DNA from: Mallotus nudiflorus
Taxonomy: Eukaryota; Streptophyta; Magnoliopsida; Malpighiales; Euphorbiaceae
DNA: 64,000 bases
NCBI GenBank assembly: GCA_947683625.1
Contig: CANTUR010000425.1
Location: 1,426,001-1,490,000 of the forward strand
Reading direction: 5' to 3'
A model generated the notes under the pieces. It was given only the letters and a program-made list of their open reading frames with translations, made no database searches and had not been told where the DNA came from. This document shows, piece after piece, positions 23,685 through 34,063 of the stretch (the stretch's first letter is position 1; every line of letters begins with the position of its first letter). The translations under genes and the position numbers were made by a program.

Positions 23685-24560
23685 ACTATTGGGATTATTA
23701 ACATCGAGTACAATTCTGATGAAGAAGGCACAGAAGGCTATAATGTATGGGTTGATAGTCTAGAAGTTAGTCATGTCACTAGAAGCGGTTCATGTCACTA
23801 AAAGTGGTAGGGGTTATAAATCGATGGAGAATACTACAGAGAGAGAAGAGGTTGTTGAAAGAGAAGACTCAGATGAACATGATGATGGCTTTATCCTTGA
23901 ACAACTTAAGAAGGCAAAGGTAAATGTGAGCATTTGAGAGCTCTTGATGCACTCAAGTAGCCACAGAGAACCTCTAGTTAAGTTGGACATTAAAACTACT
24001 ACGACCCCTAAGGTAATGGTAGCTAAGGTTACTGAGAAAAAGCATGGTGTTATTACCTTTTTTTTATGAGGATTTATCGATGGAAGGGTGGAACCATAAT
24101 AAAGCGTTGTTTATTCCAGTTGATGTAAGAGGGAAAAGGACCAACTATGTAATGGTGGATGATAGGCCTGTAATTAATGTTTGTCGCTACAGATTCTGCC
24201 TAATCTAGGAGTGAAGGTGAAGGATTTAACAAAATCTGACCTTATAATTAGAGCTTATGATGACAACATAAGGAATATAGAGGGAACATTTATGGCTCTT
24301 GTAAAAATTGAACCTATAGAGGCAATGGTGGAATTCACTATACTAGATTTCCCTGTAACCTATACCTTGCTTTTGGGTAGACCTTGGTATCACATTTTAG
24401 GTGGAGTGCCTCAACAGTGCATCAAAAGGTGAAATTACTATTGGATGGAGAGGTTGTGACCTTAAATGCCAGTATGGACAAAACTGTATCTACAGTTATG
24501 GATAGTTAGAAGCAGGTAGTTACCCCTTCTAGTTTCCAAATAGCCATGATTTCTAATGGA
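23685..24560 (+). pseudogene. Element A aspartic protease relic
   Basis: In the open stretch 24,181-24,432: LGVKVKDLTKSDLIIRAYDD, NIRNIEGTFMALVKIEPIEA, and FPVTYTLLLGRPWYHILGGV followed by PQQCIKR. This is the Tat/Ogre protease with its LLGRPW signature. Just upstream the active-site region reads VDDRPVINV where (D/N)DGSALNV is usual, so the Gly of the active site is gone. The spacer 23,685-24,050 is acidic and not conserved. It acts on the polyprotein in functional relatives. Confidence 0.85.
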
Positions 24561-25071
24561 ATTAAGATGTATCCAAAGGTTAAGAGCATGATTAAGAAGA
24601 TGAATTATCGACCCAAACAAGGACTGGGAAAGAATGAGCAAGGAAGCCTAGAGCTCCCAAATTTCAAAGGCCAAAATGATACCATAGGATTGGGCTATAC
24701 ATGAGTTGAGCTTGGTATTAAAGGAACTAGAAGAAGATTTTTTGATGAGAATAACTTCTTAAAGAATGTGGGATCACTGAAGGATACCTTTGTCAAAGAA
24801 AACAAAGAGAAGCTCTACCTAAGTGAGAAAGAGCCTGTCCAAGTAGCTGGTGTGAATATTCACAGATTTGAAATCTTTATGAAGTAGATAATTAGGAGTT
24901 TGGTGCAGGAAAAAAAAGGCAAGGTGTTGAAGAAAGTTGCTGAGAAGATGGGGACTGAGGCCATTGAAGAGCTACTTTGTCTGTCACCTAACGAAGAACC
25001 ACCACAGGATTTAGCTAGCATTATTAATAATAGTTTTAATGATGCTCTTTATGAAGAAACTGATGTAATTA
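24561..25071 (+). pseudogene. G-patch-like segment between protease and RT of element A
   Basis: After SNGIKMYPKVKSMIKKM comes NYRPKQGLGKNEQGSLELPN (24,600-24,660), a glycine-rich pattern like the G-patch (YxPGxGLGxxxxG). The text then runs FFDENNFLKNVGSLKDTFVK and EKEPVQVAGVNIHRFEI, linker sequence before RT. G-patch motifs are known next to the protease in some retroviruses and in plant gypsy relatives. Naming it here rests on the motif alone. Confidence 0.5.
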
Positions 25072-26171
25072 ATGTCTAGTCTATTTAAGGACGAAAACTC
25101 TTTTTTTTTTGTGATCAATGATATGAACTCTAGTTTTGCTTACTTGCGTGATGTTGATTCTGATGGTCTAGTACATTTTAATAATAATAATCATTCATGC
25201 ATGTTTGATATTAATTCTATTCAATTAGATTCATTAAACATAGGCATAAATGAACAACCAAAGCACATTTCTATATCACATGATTTAACTCCTAAAGAGA
25301 GGGAAAAGTTAGAGACAATTCTAATAAAAAGAAAGGTAGTATTTGCTTGGTCCTATGAGGACATGCCAGGTCTAGATAGAGAAATTACAGAGCATCACAT
25401 TCTAATATATCTAGAGGCTAAACTTGTTAAACAAAAACTTCATAGGTTAAGGCTAGAGTGGGTAGAAAAGATAAGGGAAGAAATTGCTAAGTAAATCCAG
25501 GCCAATTTTCTAGAAGTGGTAGAATATCCTCAATGGTTAGCAAACATAGTACATGTTCCTAAGAAGGATGGAAAATTTTGAATGTATGTAGACTTTAGAG
25601 ATCTGAATAAAGCATGCTTGAAGGATGACTTTCCTTTACCCCACATTGATGTGATCATTAATAGCGCAACATCTAGTGCAATGTATTCTTTTATGGATGG
25701 GTTCTTAGGATATAATCAGATAATAATGGCAGTCATAGACAAGATCAAGACCATTTTTATCATATAATATGGGACATATTACTATAAAGTGATGCCATTC
25801 AGATTAAAGAACGCAGGAGCAACCTATTAAAGAGCAGTAACTGCTCTATTCCATGATATGATGCACAAAGAAGTGGAAGTGTATGTTGATGATATGATGG
25901 TTAGGTTAGAAATAAGGAAAGGACATTTTAAGGCTTTAGATAAGTTTTTGGCAAGAATAGAAAGATGCAATCTAAGGCTTAATCCGAAGAAATGTATTTT
26001 TGGGGTCACTTTTGGAAAGTTATTGGGCACATAGTCAACTATAAGGGAATCAAAGTTGATCCAGACAAGATTAAAGCCATTTAGGAGATGCCAGCACCAA
26101 GAACAGAGAAGGAAGTATGAGGATTTATTGGAAAGCTACAGTGCACTAGCAGGTTTATTACAAAACTCACC
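25072..26171 (+). pseudogene. Element A reverse transcriptase relic
   Basis: The text runs LTPKEREKLETILIKRKVVF, AWSYEDMPGLDREITEHHI, EYPQWLANIVHVPKKDGKF, YVDFRDLNKACLKDDFPLPH, YYYKVMPFRLKNAGATY and EVYVDDMMVR. The Y-V-D-D active site (25,882-25,893) is intact. CNLRLNPKKCIFGV closes the thumb side. There are five or so stops, nearly all where CAA, CAG or CGA is expected (K-stop-IQANF, KF-stop-MYVDF, ATY-stop-RA), plus a frame change near 26,010. Dead but only moderately decayed. Confidence 0.92.
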
Positions 26172-26695
26172 ATGGTTTGTGATCCAATTTTCAAGCTCTT
26201 AAGGAAGAATCATCCGATCGAATGGAATGAAGAATGTCAAAAAGCCTTTAATAAAATTAAAGAATACCTTACTAATCCACCTGTGTTAAGACCACCAAGA
26301 CAAGGTAAACCCTTAATCTTATATTTGGCTTTAGAGGAAAAGGTAATAGAGGTAATGCTAGCATAAGAAAGACCAAAAGGGGTGGAGTATGCAGTATACT
26401 ACCTTAGTAAAAAGTTCCTACCATATGAAGAGAAATATGATCTTGTGGAGAAGACATGTTTAATTATGATATGGGCTAAAAAGAAGTTAAGGCATTATTT
26501 CCAGTCTTATAAGGTACAAGTTATTTTAAAGATAGATCCTTTAAAGTACCTATTTCAAGCACTAGCTTTAATTGGAAAGATATCTTAATGGTTGGTACTT
26601 TTAACCGAGTTTGATATTGAGTATGTCATTACCAAGGCCATCAAAGGAAGAGTAGTGGTAGAATTCCTTACACATAATGCAGTTGAAGGAAATTA
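26172..26695 (+). pseudogene. Element A gypsy-type RNase H relic
   Basis: HPIEWNEECQKAFNKIKEYL, LILYLALEEKVIEVMLA, YAVYYLSKKFLPYEEKYDLV, LRHYFQSYKVQVILKIDPLK and LTEFDIEYVITKAIKGRVVV run in order, in two open pieces (26,172-26,366 and 26,382-26,588). It matches the first, degenerate RNase H of Tat elements. Stops at Gln (A-stop-ERPKG) and Arg (KIS-stop-W). Confidence 0.88.
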
Positions 26696-27120
26696 GCAGT
26701 GGAATTTAGAGTTTCTAGATGAGAATGGAAGCTTTATTTTAATGGGGCTATGAATAATAAAGGAACCGGGCTAGGAGTGATTCTTGTCACACTAAGAGGA
26801 GAAACCATCCCAATGGCTAAAAAATTAGACTTCAAAGTTACGAACAATATGGCTGAGTACGAGGCATGCATCTATGGGGTAGAAGTAGCACTAGCACTTG
26901 GCACTAAAGACCTATTGGTCTATATAGATTCCCTGTTAGTCATTAGTCAGGCTAACGAGGAGTGGAAAGTGAAAGAAGAAAGGTTAAAACCTTACATCTG
27001 CTATTTGAAGAAGTTAATTAGGAATTTTACTAAATGTCTCTTCATGCATTTACCAAGAGATAAGAATTAAATGGCAGATGCCTTGGCAATGCTTTCTTCA
27101 ATATGGGATAAATCAATGGG
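26696..27120 (+). pseudogene. Element A archaeal-type RNase H relic
   Basis: WKLYFNGAMNNKGTGLGVIL, KVTNNMAEYEACIYGVEVAL, LVYIDSLLVISQANEEW and, after a TAA at a Gln position, MADALAMLSS. The first catalytic Asp (YFDGA) is Asn, while Glu (AEYEA), Asp (YIDS) and the last Asp (ADALA) remain. This second RNase H is the hallmark of the Tat lineage, and its presence in both A and E confirms their class. Confidence 0.9.
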
Positions 27121-27289
27121 GTTGATGATGAAGCCTTTGGTAATTATAAAAATGAAAGCTCTATGTTATGGTGAAGAACCAGTTATGAGCATTCAAATAG
27201 GGCCAGAAGAAAAGCCATGGTTTTATGATATCCAAAGATTTATCGAGGAAAGGAAGTACCCAGATGAAGTGACTTTAAAATAAAAATAT

Positions 27290-28460
27290 GCCCTTTGTAT
27301 TCTTGTATGCCATTATGTAAGTCATGACGGGGTATTATACAAAAGAATGCCAAAAAGAATATAACTAGGATGTCTTAAGAAGGATGAAGCCGAACTGGTG
27401 ATGAGAGAGATTCATGCAAGGGTTTATGGACCTCATATGAATGGGATGATTCAGGTGAACAAAATAATTCGACAAGGGTACTATTGGATGAGCATGGAAA
27501 GAGATTGTATCCAAATAGTGAGACAGTGTCATCAATGCTAAATACATGGGAACCTTAACCATCTTCCCCCTATAGTGCTAAACAGTTTAACATCACCATG
27601 ACCCTTTACAGCATGGGGGATAGATATAATAGAGGAGACAAGACCAACTGCCTCGAACGAGCATAAATATATAGTGGTGGCAATTGACTATTTCTCTAGA
27701 TGGATAAAAGTAGAATCCTTTGATACCTTCAAGGCCAGACAAATGGCTAGATTCATCAAGAAGAATTTTATTTGTAAACATGGAATCCCACATTATATTA
27801 TGTCAAACAATGGTGCTCAGTTTCAGGTAGAGATGACTAAGTTATTGTAGAGATACAAGATTGAGCATCATAAATCCTCACCTTATTGACCTCAAGCTAA
27901 TGTAGTGGTTGAAGTAGCTAATAAGAATACAAAGATAATCCTCTCTAAGATGGTGAAAATCCATAAAGATTGGTCTAGGTATCTTCCTTTTATAGTATGC
28001 GAATATAGAACTACAATGAGCACTGCTACAGGACAAACATCGTTCTCATTAGTATATGGTTGTGAAGCGGTTTTGCCTATACAGACAGAAATCAAATCTT
28101 TGAGGGTTATTATGGAAGCAGAAATTCATGAGCGTGAATGGATGCAAAAGAGATATGACTACCTCATGTCTCTAGATAAGAAAAGGATGGATGCTTTATT
28201 TCAGACTCAAATTATTAGAGAAGGATAGTGAGAGCCTTTAACAAGAAAGTCAAACCCAGAAAGATAAAGGCTGGGGATATAGTGCTAAAGTAGTTAAGGG
28301 TAATAGTATTTGATTTAAGAGGAAAATTTAGACAAAATTAGGAAGGACTATATTTAGTCAAGATGATTCTACCTAAGGGAGCTATAAAGATATCAGATCT
28401 CGAAGGGAACAAGTTCATTGAGCCAATAGACTTGGATCGCCTTAAGAAATACTACCTTTA
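27290..28460 (+). pseudogene. Element A integrase relic
   Basis: The zinc-binding part is VMREIHARVYGPHMNGMIQV and IVRQCHQC. The core is FTAWGIDIIEETRPTASNEH, YIVVAIDYFSRWIKVESFD, IMSNNGAQFQVEM and VVVEVANKNTKIIL. The second catalytic Asp (SDNGxxF) has become Asn; the first Asp and the Glu are still there. The C-terminal part reads CEYRTTMSTATGQTSFSLVY, GCEAVLPIQTEIKSLRV, IKAGDIVLK and IDLDRLKKYYL. No chromodomain. The minus-strand frames at 27,365-28,095 are shadows. Confidence 0.92.
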
Positions 28461-28476
28461 AAAAAAAGGGGGGGAG
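28459..28476 (+). promoter_or_regulatory. Purine tract just after integrase
   Basis: An A-run followed by GGGGGGGAGG comes directly after the integrase stop. It looks like a polypurine tract, yet the 3' LTR is far away, beyond the antisense gene. A second, LTR-adjacent tract is at 41,420-41,438 (and 31,406-31,418 in D). It may be an internal second-strand priming site or simply a relic. Confidence 0.4.
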
Positions 28477-28484
28477 GCAAAAAT

Positions 28485-28665
28485 TAGGACTTCCCCATAG
28501 TTCAGAAAACTTACAAATGGCTGGCAGGTAAAAATTAGGGGATAAAATAAAAGAAGTGATCCCACTGATTAGAAAACTTACAAAGGGCTAGTCAGACAAA
28601 AGTTAGGGAAATAAAAGTGAGAGAAAAATATTCGATTAGAAAATCCCAAAGGATTAGCTGATAAC
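28485..28665 (+). repeat. Degenerate 75-bp repeat, about three copies
   Basis: CAGAAAACTTACAAATGGCT, TAGAAAACTTACAAAGGGCT and TAGAAAATCCCAAAGGATTA recur about every 73-75 bp, each followed by a GTAAAAATTAGGG- or ACAAAAGTTAGGG-like block. It lies between integrase and the end of the antisense gene. 28,666-28,790 is A/T-rich with nothing recognised. Confidence 0.55.
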
Positions 28666-29241
28666 AGGAGTTATATCATGTGATGTAATAAATGTAATCA
28701 TTTTGGCCCTAATCAATGAATCAAAATGAAATGGAATTTTGTTGGATATTGCATATTCTATCTTTATTATAAAGCATAAAGACTTAAAGAAAAAAAAAAC
28801 ATGAGAAGTCTAAAAACCAGACTTATGAGATCACTATTTTTATCTTTATTTCTTCTTTTGTGACTCATCCAATAATACTCTAGTTCTTTTGTACTTAGTA
28901 AATCCTGGTGGTTCTGTAGCTTGTATGGTAACCCAGGCCTTATAGTTGTCATTAGTAGTCATATCAGGATCTGAGTGCATGTTCCACTCTAATGCTCTAC
29001 GAGGCCACAAGTTCTTTACTTTTTCCAAGAAATCTTATCTCAAAGATAATCCCTCAAAGTTGGGTATGACAGCCATAATGAATTGTGATTAACCATACTG
29101 ACGATAAAGGCATGAAAGGGAAATGAAGGTCGAAAGGTGCAACCCAGGAATAGGAACACAATGGTCATACAGGTTGATGGTTACAAACTTCAATTTCCAC
29201 CAAGGACAGACCCACATAATCTTAGTATCAACAATGCCTTT

Positions 29242-31405
29242 TATAGATGGAGGGGTTTAGTGCGCGCCCAAGATCTTAGCAACCGCGATACTGTTTGAGC
29301 TCAGGGCTTTAGAGAACATACTAACCACTGTCACAAAGACATGGTGTGGAGATAATAAGTCGCCACCTAGGGTAATAACTGGGACAAATAAAAAAATTGT
29401 GGTACTTGATTCTTTAAAAAAAAGTCAGTACCACAACCAGAAGATTCTCAGTATGGAATACTAACTTCTTTCAGTCTCGTGTTCTTTTAAAATTACCTTA
29501 TGAATTACTATTTTATCCTCTATTTACATGCAATTTCATATAAACCTTTAAAAAATAATCAACTTTAGCCAAACTAGTAATGAAATATACAAGTAACAAT
29601 GCATTCATCACAATCCCTAGGTTAGTCTAATCTACATTGATTTTAATTAAATGAGCTAAATTTACATATTTTAATTTATAGGAGAGCCTAAAGACTAATG
29701 GGCCTAATTCTTATTCAATTTTAATTAAATGAACCTAAGTCTATTTATTTTTATTCTAAAAATGGGTCTAAATCTACAAATTTTGAAATATTTTAATTTA
29801 GGGGGCCTAATTCTACATGTTTTAATTCTAAAATGATCTTAAATCTACAAATTATGGAAAAGACTTAAATTAAATGAGCTAAGTCTAAATTAATTAAATT
29901 AAGTGGGCCTATATTTAATTAATTAAATGGGCCTAAGTTATATCTAACCTAAATCTAATTAATTATGGGCCTAAAGATGCATTTTATTTAATTAAACCTA
30001 AAAAGACCTAAATTTAAATGGGTTAAAACCTAATGTGGGCCTAGAGTACAAAACACATAAACATAAGCAAAGAAGCCAAAAAAATAAAAAAATAAAAAAA
30101 ATCAAATAATTAATTAAATATATTTTAGAACCCTAATTTAATTAAAGTAATCATAAACAATAAAATAATCAATCAAGCAAAAACTAATTTTACCAACTTA
30201 AATCTAATTCAACTTAAATAAACAAACTAACGATTTCTATAACCATAATTTTAATTAATTACCGAATGAAACTAATCTTACTAACTAATTAATTAAAATA
30301 AAACATACAAGCACACACACCAAATTTCATTATTCCCACTATTACGACTATTACAATGAACTATTGAGAATAATAAAAAAAGAAAATTAATACAACCTAA
30401 AAATAAAATAATGATAGAGAAACTAAATAAAAACCCTAGAAATATTGTTTAGCTATAAGGTTTCATCCATGACATTTCATGGACCTTCATGGATTTTATT
30501 CTTTGAGTAAACTCATTAAGTGATTCTCTCCATAATCACCAACACAAAAATAAACAATGGTTAGTGAATAAACAAAATAAAAATTTAAGTAAAACTAGAA
30601 TTCAATAGGAACAAAAATAATAAAATAAAAAATAATACAAAATAGAGAAGATGATTATGGATGCACTGTGATTGGCTCCTCAGACTAGTAAAATCACTGT
30701 TTATTTATTAAATAGATCTTCAAAAATTTGTTATTTTTTTCTCAAAAAAAAACTTTGTTAATTGCTTCCAAGATGAAATAACCAAAAATATTTTTGTAAG
30801 TGCAAAAAAAGAGAGTTCTAAATAAAGAGAGAGAGGTCATGAGAATTGAGTCCCTTGCTCCAAGAGCATAACCTCTTCTTTTATAGGGAGAAAAAAACCC
30901 CCTAAGTTTTACATACTAAGAATTCAAATTTTAAAAGAACTTTATTTCCTAAAGAGTTATAATTTCAAAAAGAATTTATTTCCTGAAGAGATAGATAAAT
31001 CCCAAAAAAAATTAAAAAAAAAAATTTAACCAATAAAAACTCAGGAAAATATTTTTATTTTCTGTAAAAAATAAAAAAACTGACGGAAAACACATAATTC
31101 CGATTGGAATTGCGTCATTCTGACTGGAATTGCGTAATTTCGATTTGAATTATAGAATTCCAATTGGAATTCTATAATTTTGATTTTCTTTTTACAAATG
31201 ACCCCTGAAAGAAATTAAAATTTTCAATTAGGTCTGAAAAAGTATTAGAATTAAGTCCTTAAAAACCCAATGAAACTCTTTCTGAAAATGTATTCAAACT
31301 TTTGAGGTTTTAAACTTTAAGTGTTGAATACCTACTTATAACATTTTTATCATTGGATTCCTTTATCGCATCCATATTTTATTATCTCAAAATTAGGTAT
31401 TTACT
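29242..31405 (-). repeat. Element D 3' LTR
   Basis: On the minus strand it opens AGTAAATACCTAATTTTGAG (usual TGTAAACACC) and closes CCATCTATA. It holds the usual landmarks in order: dyad array 31,095-31,180, TATAAAAG at 30,878-30,887, GTCGTAATAGTGGGAATA island at about 30,335 and the GGCCTA-rich block at 29,640-30,060. Confidence 0.88.
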
Positions 31406-31418
31406 GTTGCCCCCCTTT
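31406..31418 (-). promoter_or_regulatory. Polypurine tract of element D
   Basis: The minus strand reads AAAGGGGGGCAAC directly before the 3' LTR. In element A the same place reads GACAAAGACGAGCAAC (41,423-41,438), a decayed version. Confidence 0.75.
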
Positions 31419-31593
31419 GTCACTGTTTGTTTGGCAAATTGCAGCAAAGCAAATAAACACATAATTTGTTTTGAATAAAGTTTGGGTACTTACCTGTACT
31501 GATTGAGGTTTATACTTATAAGCGATAATTTATTTATGATAAATACTTGCATTGCCATTCAACTCTAGGCATAATTCTAAAACATATGAGGAA
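31419..31593 (-). other. 3' UTR segment of D, homologous to A 41,257-41,438
   Basis: Non-coding. It shares with A the blocks GAGGAAACACTATAC (array edge), CATATGAGG, and AATAAACACATAATTT, in inverted orientation. This confirms that D is a minus-strand copy of the A family. Confidence 0.75.
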
Positions 31594-34063
31594 ACACTAT
31601 ACTAGGACGTATAGCATTGGTTTGGATGGATACATCACACTCGGTCATATGATGTTGACCATACTCGGTCATATTGTCTAAATGGAAAGATACATTATAC
31701 TCGATTGTACAATGTTGACTACACTTGGTCATGTAGTCTGAATTGAAATAGGTACATTGCACTTAGTCATACAATGTTCACTACACTCGGTCGTATAGTT
31801 TGATTTGAAATGGTACATTGCACATGGTCGTACAATGTTGACTACACTTAGTCATATAGTCTGATTTGAAATGATACACTGCACTTGATCGTACAATATC
31901 GACTACACTTGATTGTATAGTCTAATTTGAAATGTGTAAGCACCCAATTTCGGGATGCAATTGTGCATAATTGCGACGTAAGCCCTTATGATGAAATTTA
32001 TTCAAAAATTGAACTTGGTTGTCGATTTTCTAGACTTTTTGGACTAAATTGCAAATTAGGATCGACATTTAAAATGCCGATCAACATTGGTGTAATGCCG
32101 ATCGACATTAGGCAATGCCGACGCGTAAAAGTCTTATTTTTTTCTATTTTTCGTGTATTTTTTTTTTATTTTTTCAGCGTTTTGATTGGTGGAAAATTCA
32201 TTTTTTATCTTTATTATTATTTGATAAGGTTTTAAATGCGTAAATAGTTTTCAAAAATTAAAATTCTTATCAGGTTGTTTTTGAAAAGATGAGCGTTCCT
32301 GCAAATTGGGAAAGTCAGTACGCTCAAACTCAGCTTTAAAAGAAAAGAGTCTGTGTGTGTGAAGGAGGATTTTTTTAGAAGGACTTTTTTCTAAAAGTGA
32401 GAAGATTTTTATAGACAGAGGGAGACCGAGAAAAAAAATTCACACACAGAAACTTGACTGTGCACAAACCCTAAAAAATTGAGACATCACTGAGAACGCT
32501 GGGTGCACCAGAAAACTTCAATTTTTGTCAAAGCTCTTTTCTATAAAATTCTTTCAACAAGAACGGTCCATCACTATTTTTTTAAGCCTTTGTCCATAAT
32601 CAAATAATAAGTAAAAAAAAAAAATAATAGTGATAATCACAATTTGAGGGGCTATCTCAAAGCATATGCATAACATTCATTTTTTTTTCTTCTCTTCTTT
32701 TTGTGATTTTCATTTTATTTCGTTATTTGTTTTATTATTTGATTTCACTATTAATCTAATTACTTTTTTTTATTTTTTTTATATGTGCATGTGGATTGAG
32801 AAGGATACCACCTGTGTTTAATTGAACAGAAGATCCATGGAATGCCATGAATGAACCTGTACTCTTTTTTAATAGTTCTTAGGATTTTAATATTTATTTT
32901 GCATTTATGTGCTCTGTGTAGTTTATTTTTGTATAATTGTTTAATTTTAATTTTGTTCGTTGTTTGTAATAGCCCCAGTAGCGGGAATAGTGAAAATTTT
33001 AAATTTCTGCACTTTAAAATTAATTAGTAATTAGGTTCAATCGGGTAAAAATTAATTAAAATTAATGGTGGCTTTAGTTAATTAGGGTTTGTATGTAATT
33101 AATTTAGATCTTTTTAGAAATCATATGTGAATGTGTTTTGATTTGATTTTGTTATGTTTTTTTATATTTTTGGGCCCCAAGCCCACGTTTAAGTCTAACC
33201 CACTTAAATAAATAGGTTTAAAAAATGGTTTAGGGCTTTAAATGATTAAAATCAATTTAGGCCCACTAGGTTAATTAGATTTTAGGCCCACTTAGTTAAT
33301 TAAAACTTGTTTAGACTTAGCTTAGCCCACTTAATTTTATTTCTTTTAAAATAAGTAGACCTATGCCCACATGTCACTTAAAATAAAACTAATTTAGACT
33401 TAGGCCCACTAATTTAATTTTTCTTTAAAATTAAATAGAATTAAGCTCATTTCTTAGAGAAACTAAAATAAATAGATTTAGGTTTACTAATTAATAAAAA
33501 TGCAGGCCCACCTTTAAAGTCCATTTCACTTGTAAATAAAATATGTAGATTTAGCTAACTTATAAAATAAAATTAACATAGTTTAGACATAGGGACATTG
33601 CCTTTTTAATGCATTTTTACTTGTAATTTTATTGACCTGTTGCCTTTTGGGTTAGATGGATGTTAATTAAGGTTTAATAAAATTGCATGTAATTAGAGGA
33701 TGAAATAATCATTTATAAAATTATTCTAAATGAACACGAGACTATGAGAAGTTAGTATTCTATATCCAGAATCTCCTGGTTGTGGTGCTAGCTTTCTTTT
33801 AAAGAATCGAGTACCACCTTTTTTATTTGTCCTAGTTATTACCCTAGGTGGCGACTCCTCATCTCCACGCCATGTCTTTGTGACAGTGGTTAGTGTGTTC
33901 TCTAAGGCCCTGAGCCTAAACAGTGTCGTGGTTGTTAAAATCTTGGACATGCGCTAAACCCCACTGTCTACAAAATAATACATTGCACTCGGTCATATAA
34001 TGTCCACTGCACTCGGTCGTATAGTCTAAATGGAAAGATACATTATACTCGATCATACAATGT
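31594..34063 (-). repeat. Hairpin tandem array of element D (interrupted by C2)
   Basis: About seven units related to the A array, seen here on the minus strand (plus-strand text CACTCGGTCATA, ATACTCGGTCGTATAGT, and so on): 31,594-31,934 and 33,973-34,063. Each unit has two inverted-repeat arms around the loop TCGGTC (minus: GACCGA). The frames at 31,577-31,762 and similar are artefacts of the repeat. Confidence 0.85.
31935..33972 (+). mobile_element. Solo LTR C2 (C family) inside the D array
   Basis: 2,038 bp, start TGTAAGCACCCAATTTCGGG, end CCCCACTGTCTACA. The flanks are AAATG (31,930-31,934) and AAATA (33,973-33,977), one transition apart; the tandem array continues on both sides. It is very like C1, including the GCCGATC dyad array (32,055-32,125), the CCCCAGTAGCGGGAATA island (32,970) and the AGGCCCA block (33,175-33,530). 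Open frames at 31,927-32,235 and 33,726-33,950 are chance. Confidence 0.92.

Noticed and set aside
29242..31405. Pairing the D 3' LTR with the A LTRs as one element
   Set aside because: Opposite strand, own polypurine tract and own flanking duplication; the antisense gene of A continues across it.
31935..33972. C1 and C2 as the 5' and 3' LTR of one element around the gag-pol
   Set aside because: Both have their own duplications, C1 has no primer-binding site after it, the A gag reads across C1, and the tandem array reads across C2. They are two solo LTRs.
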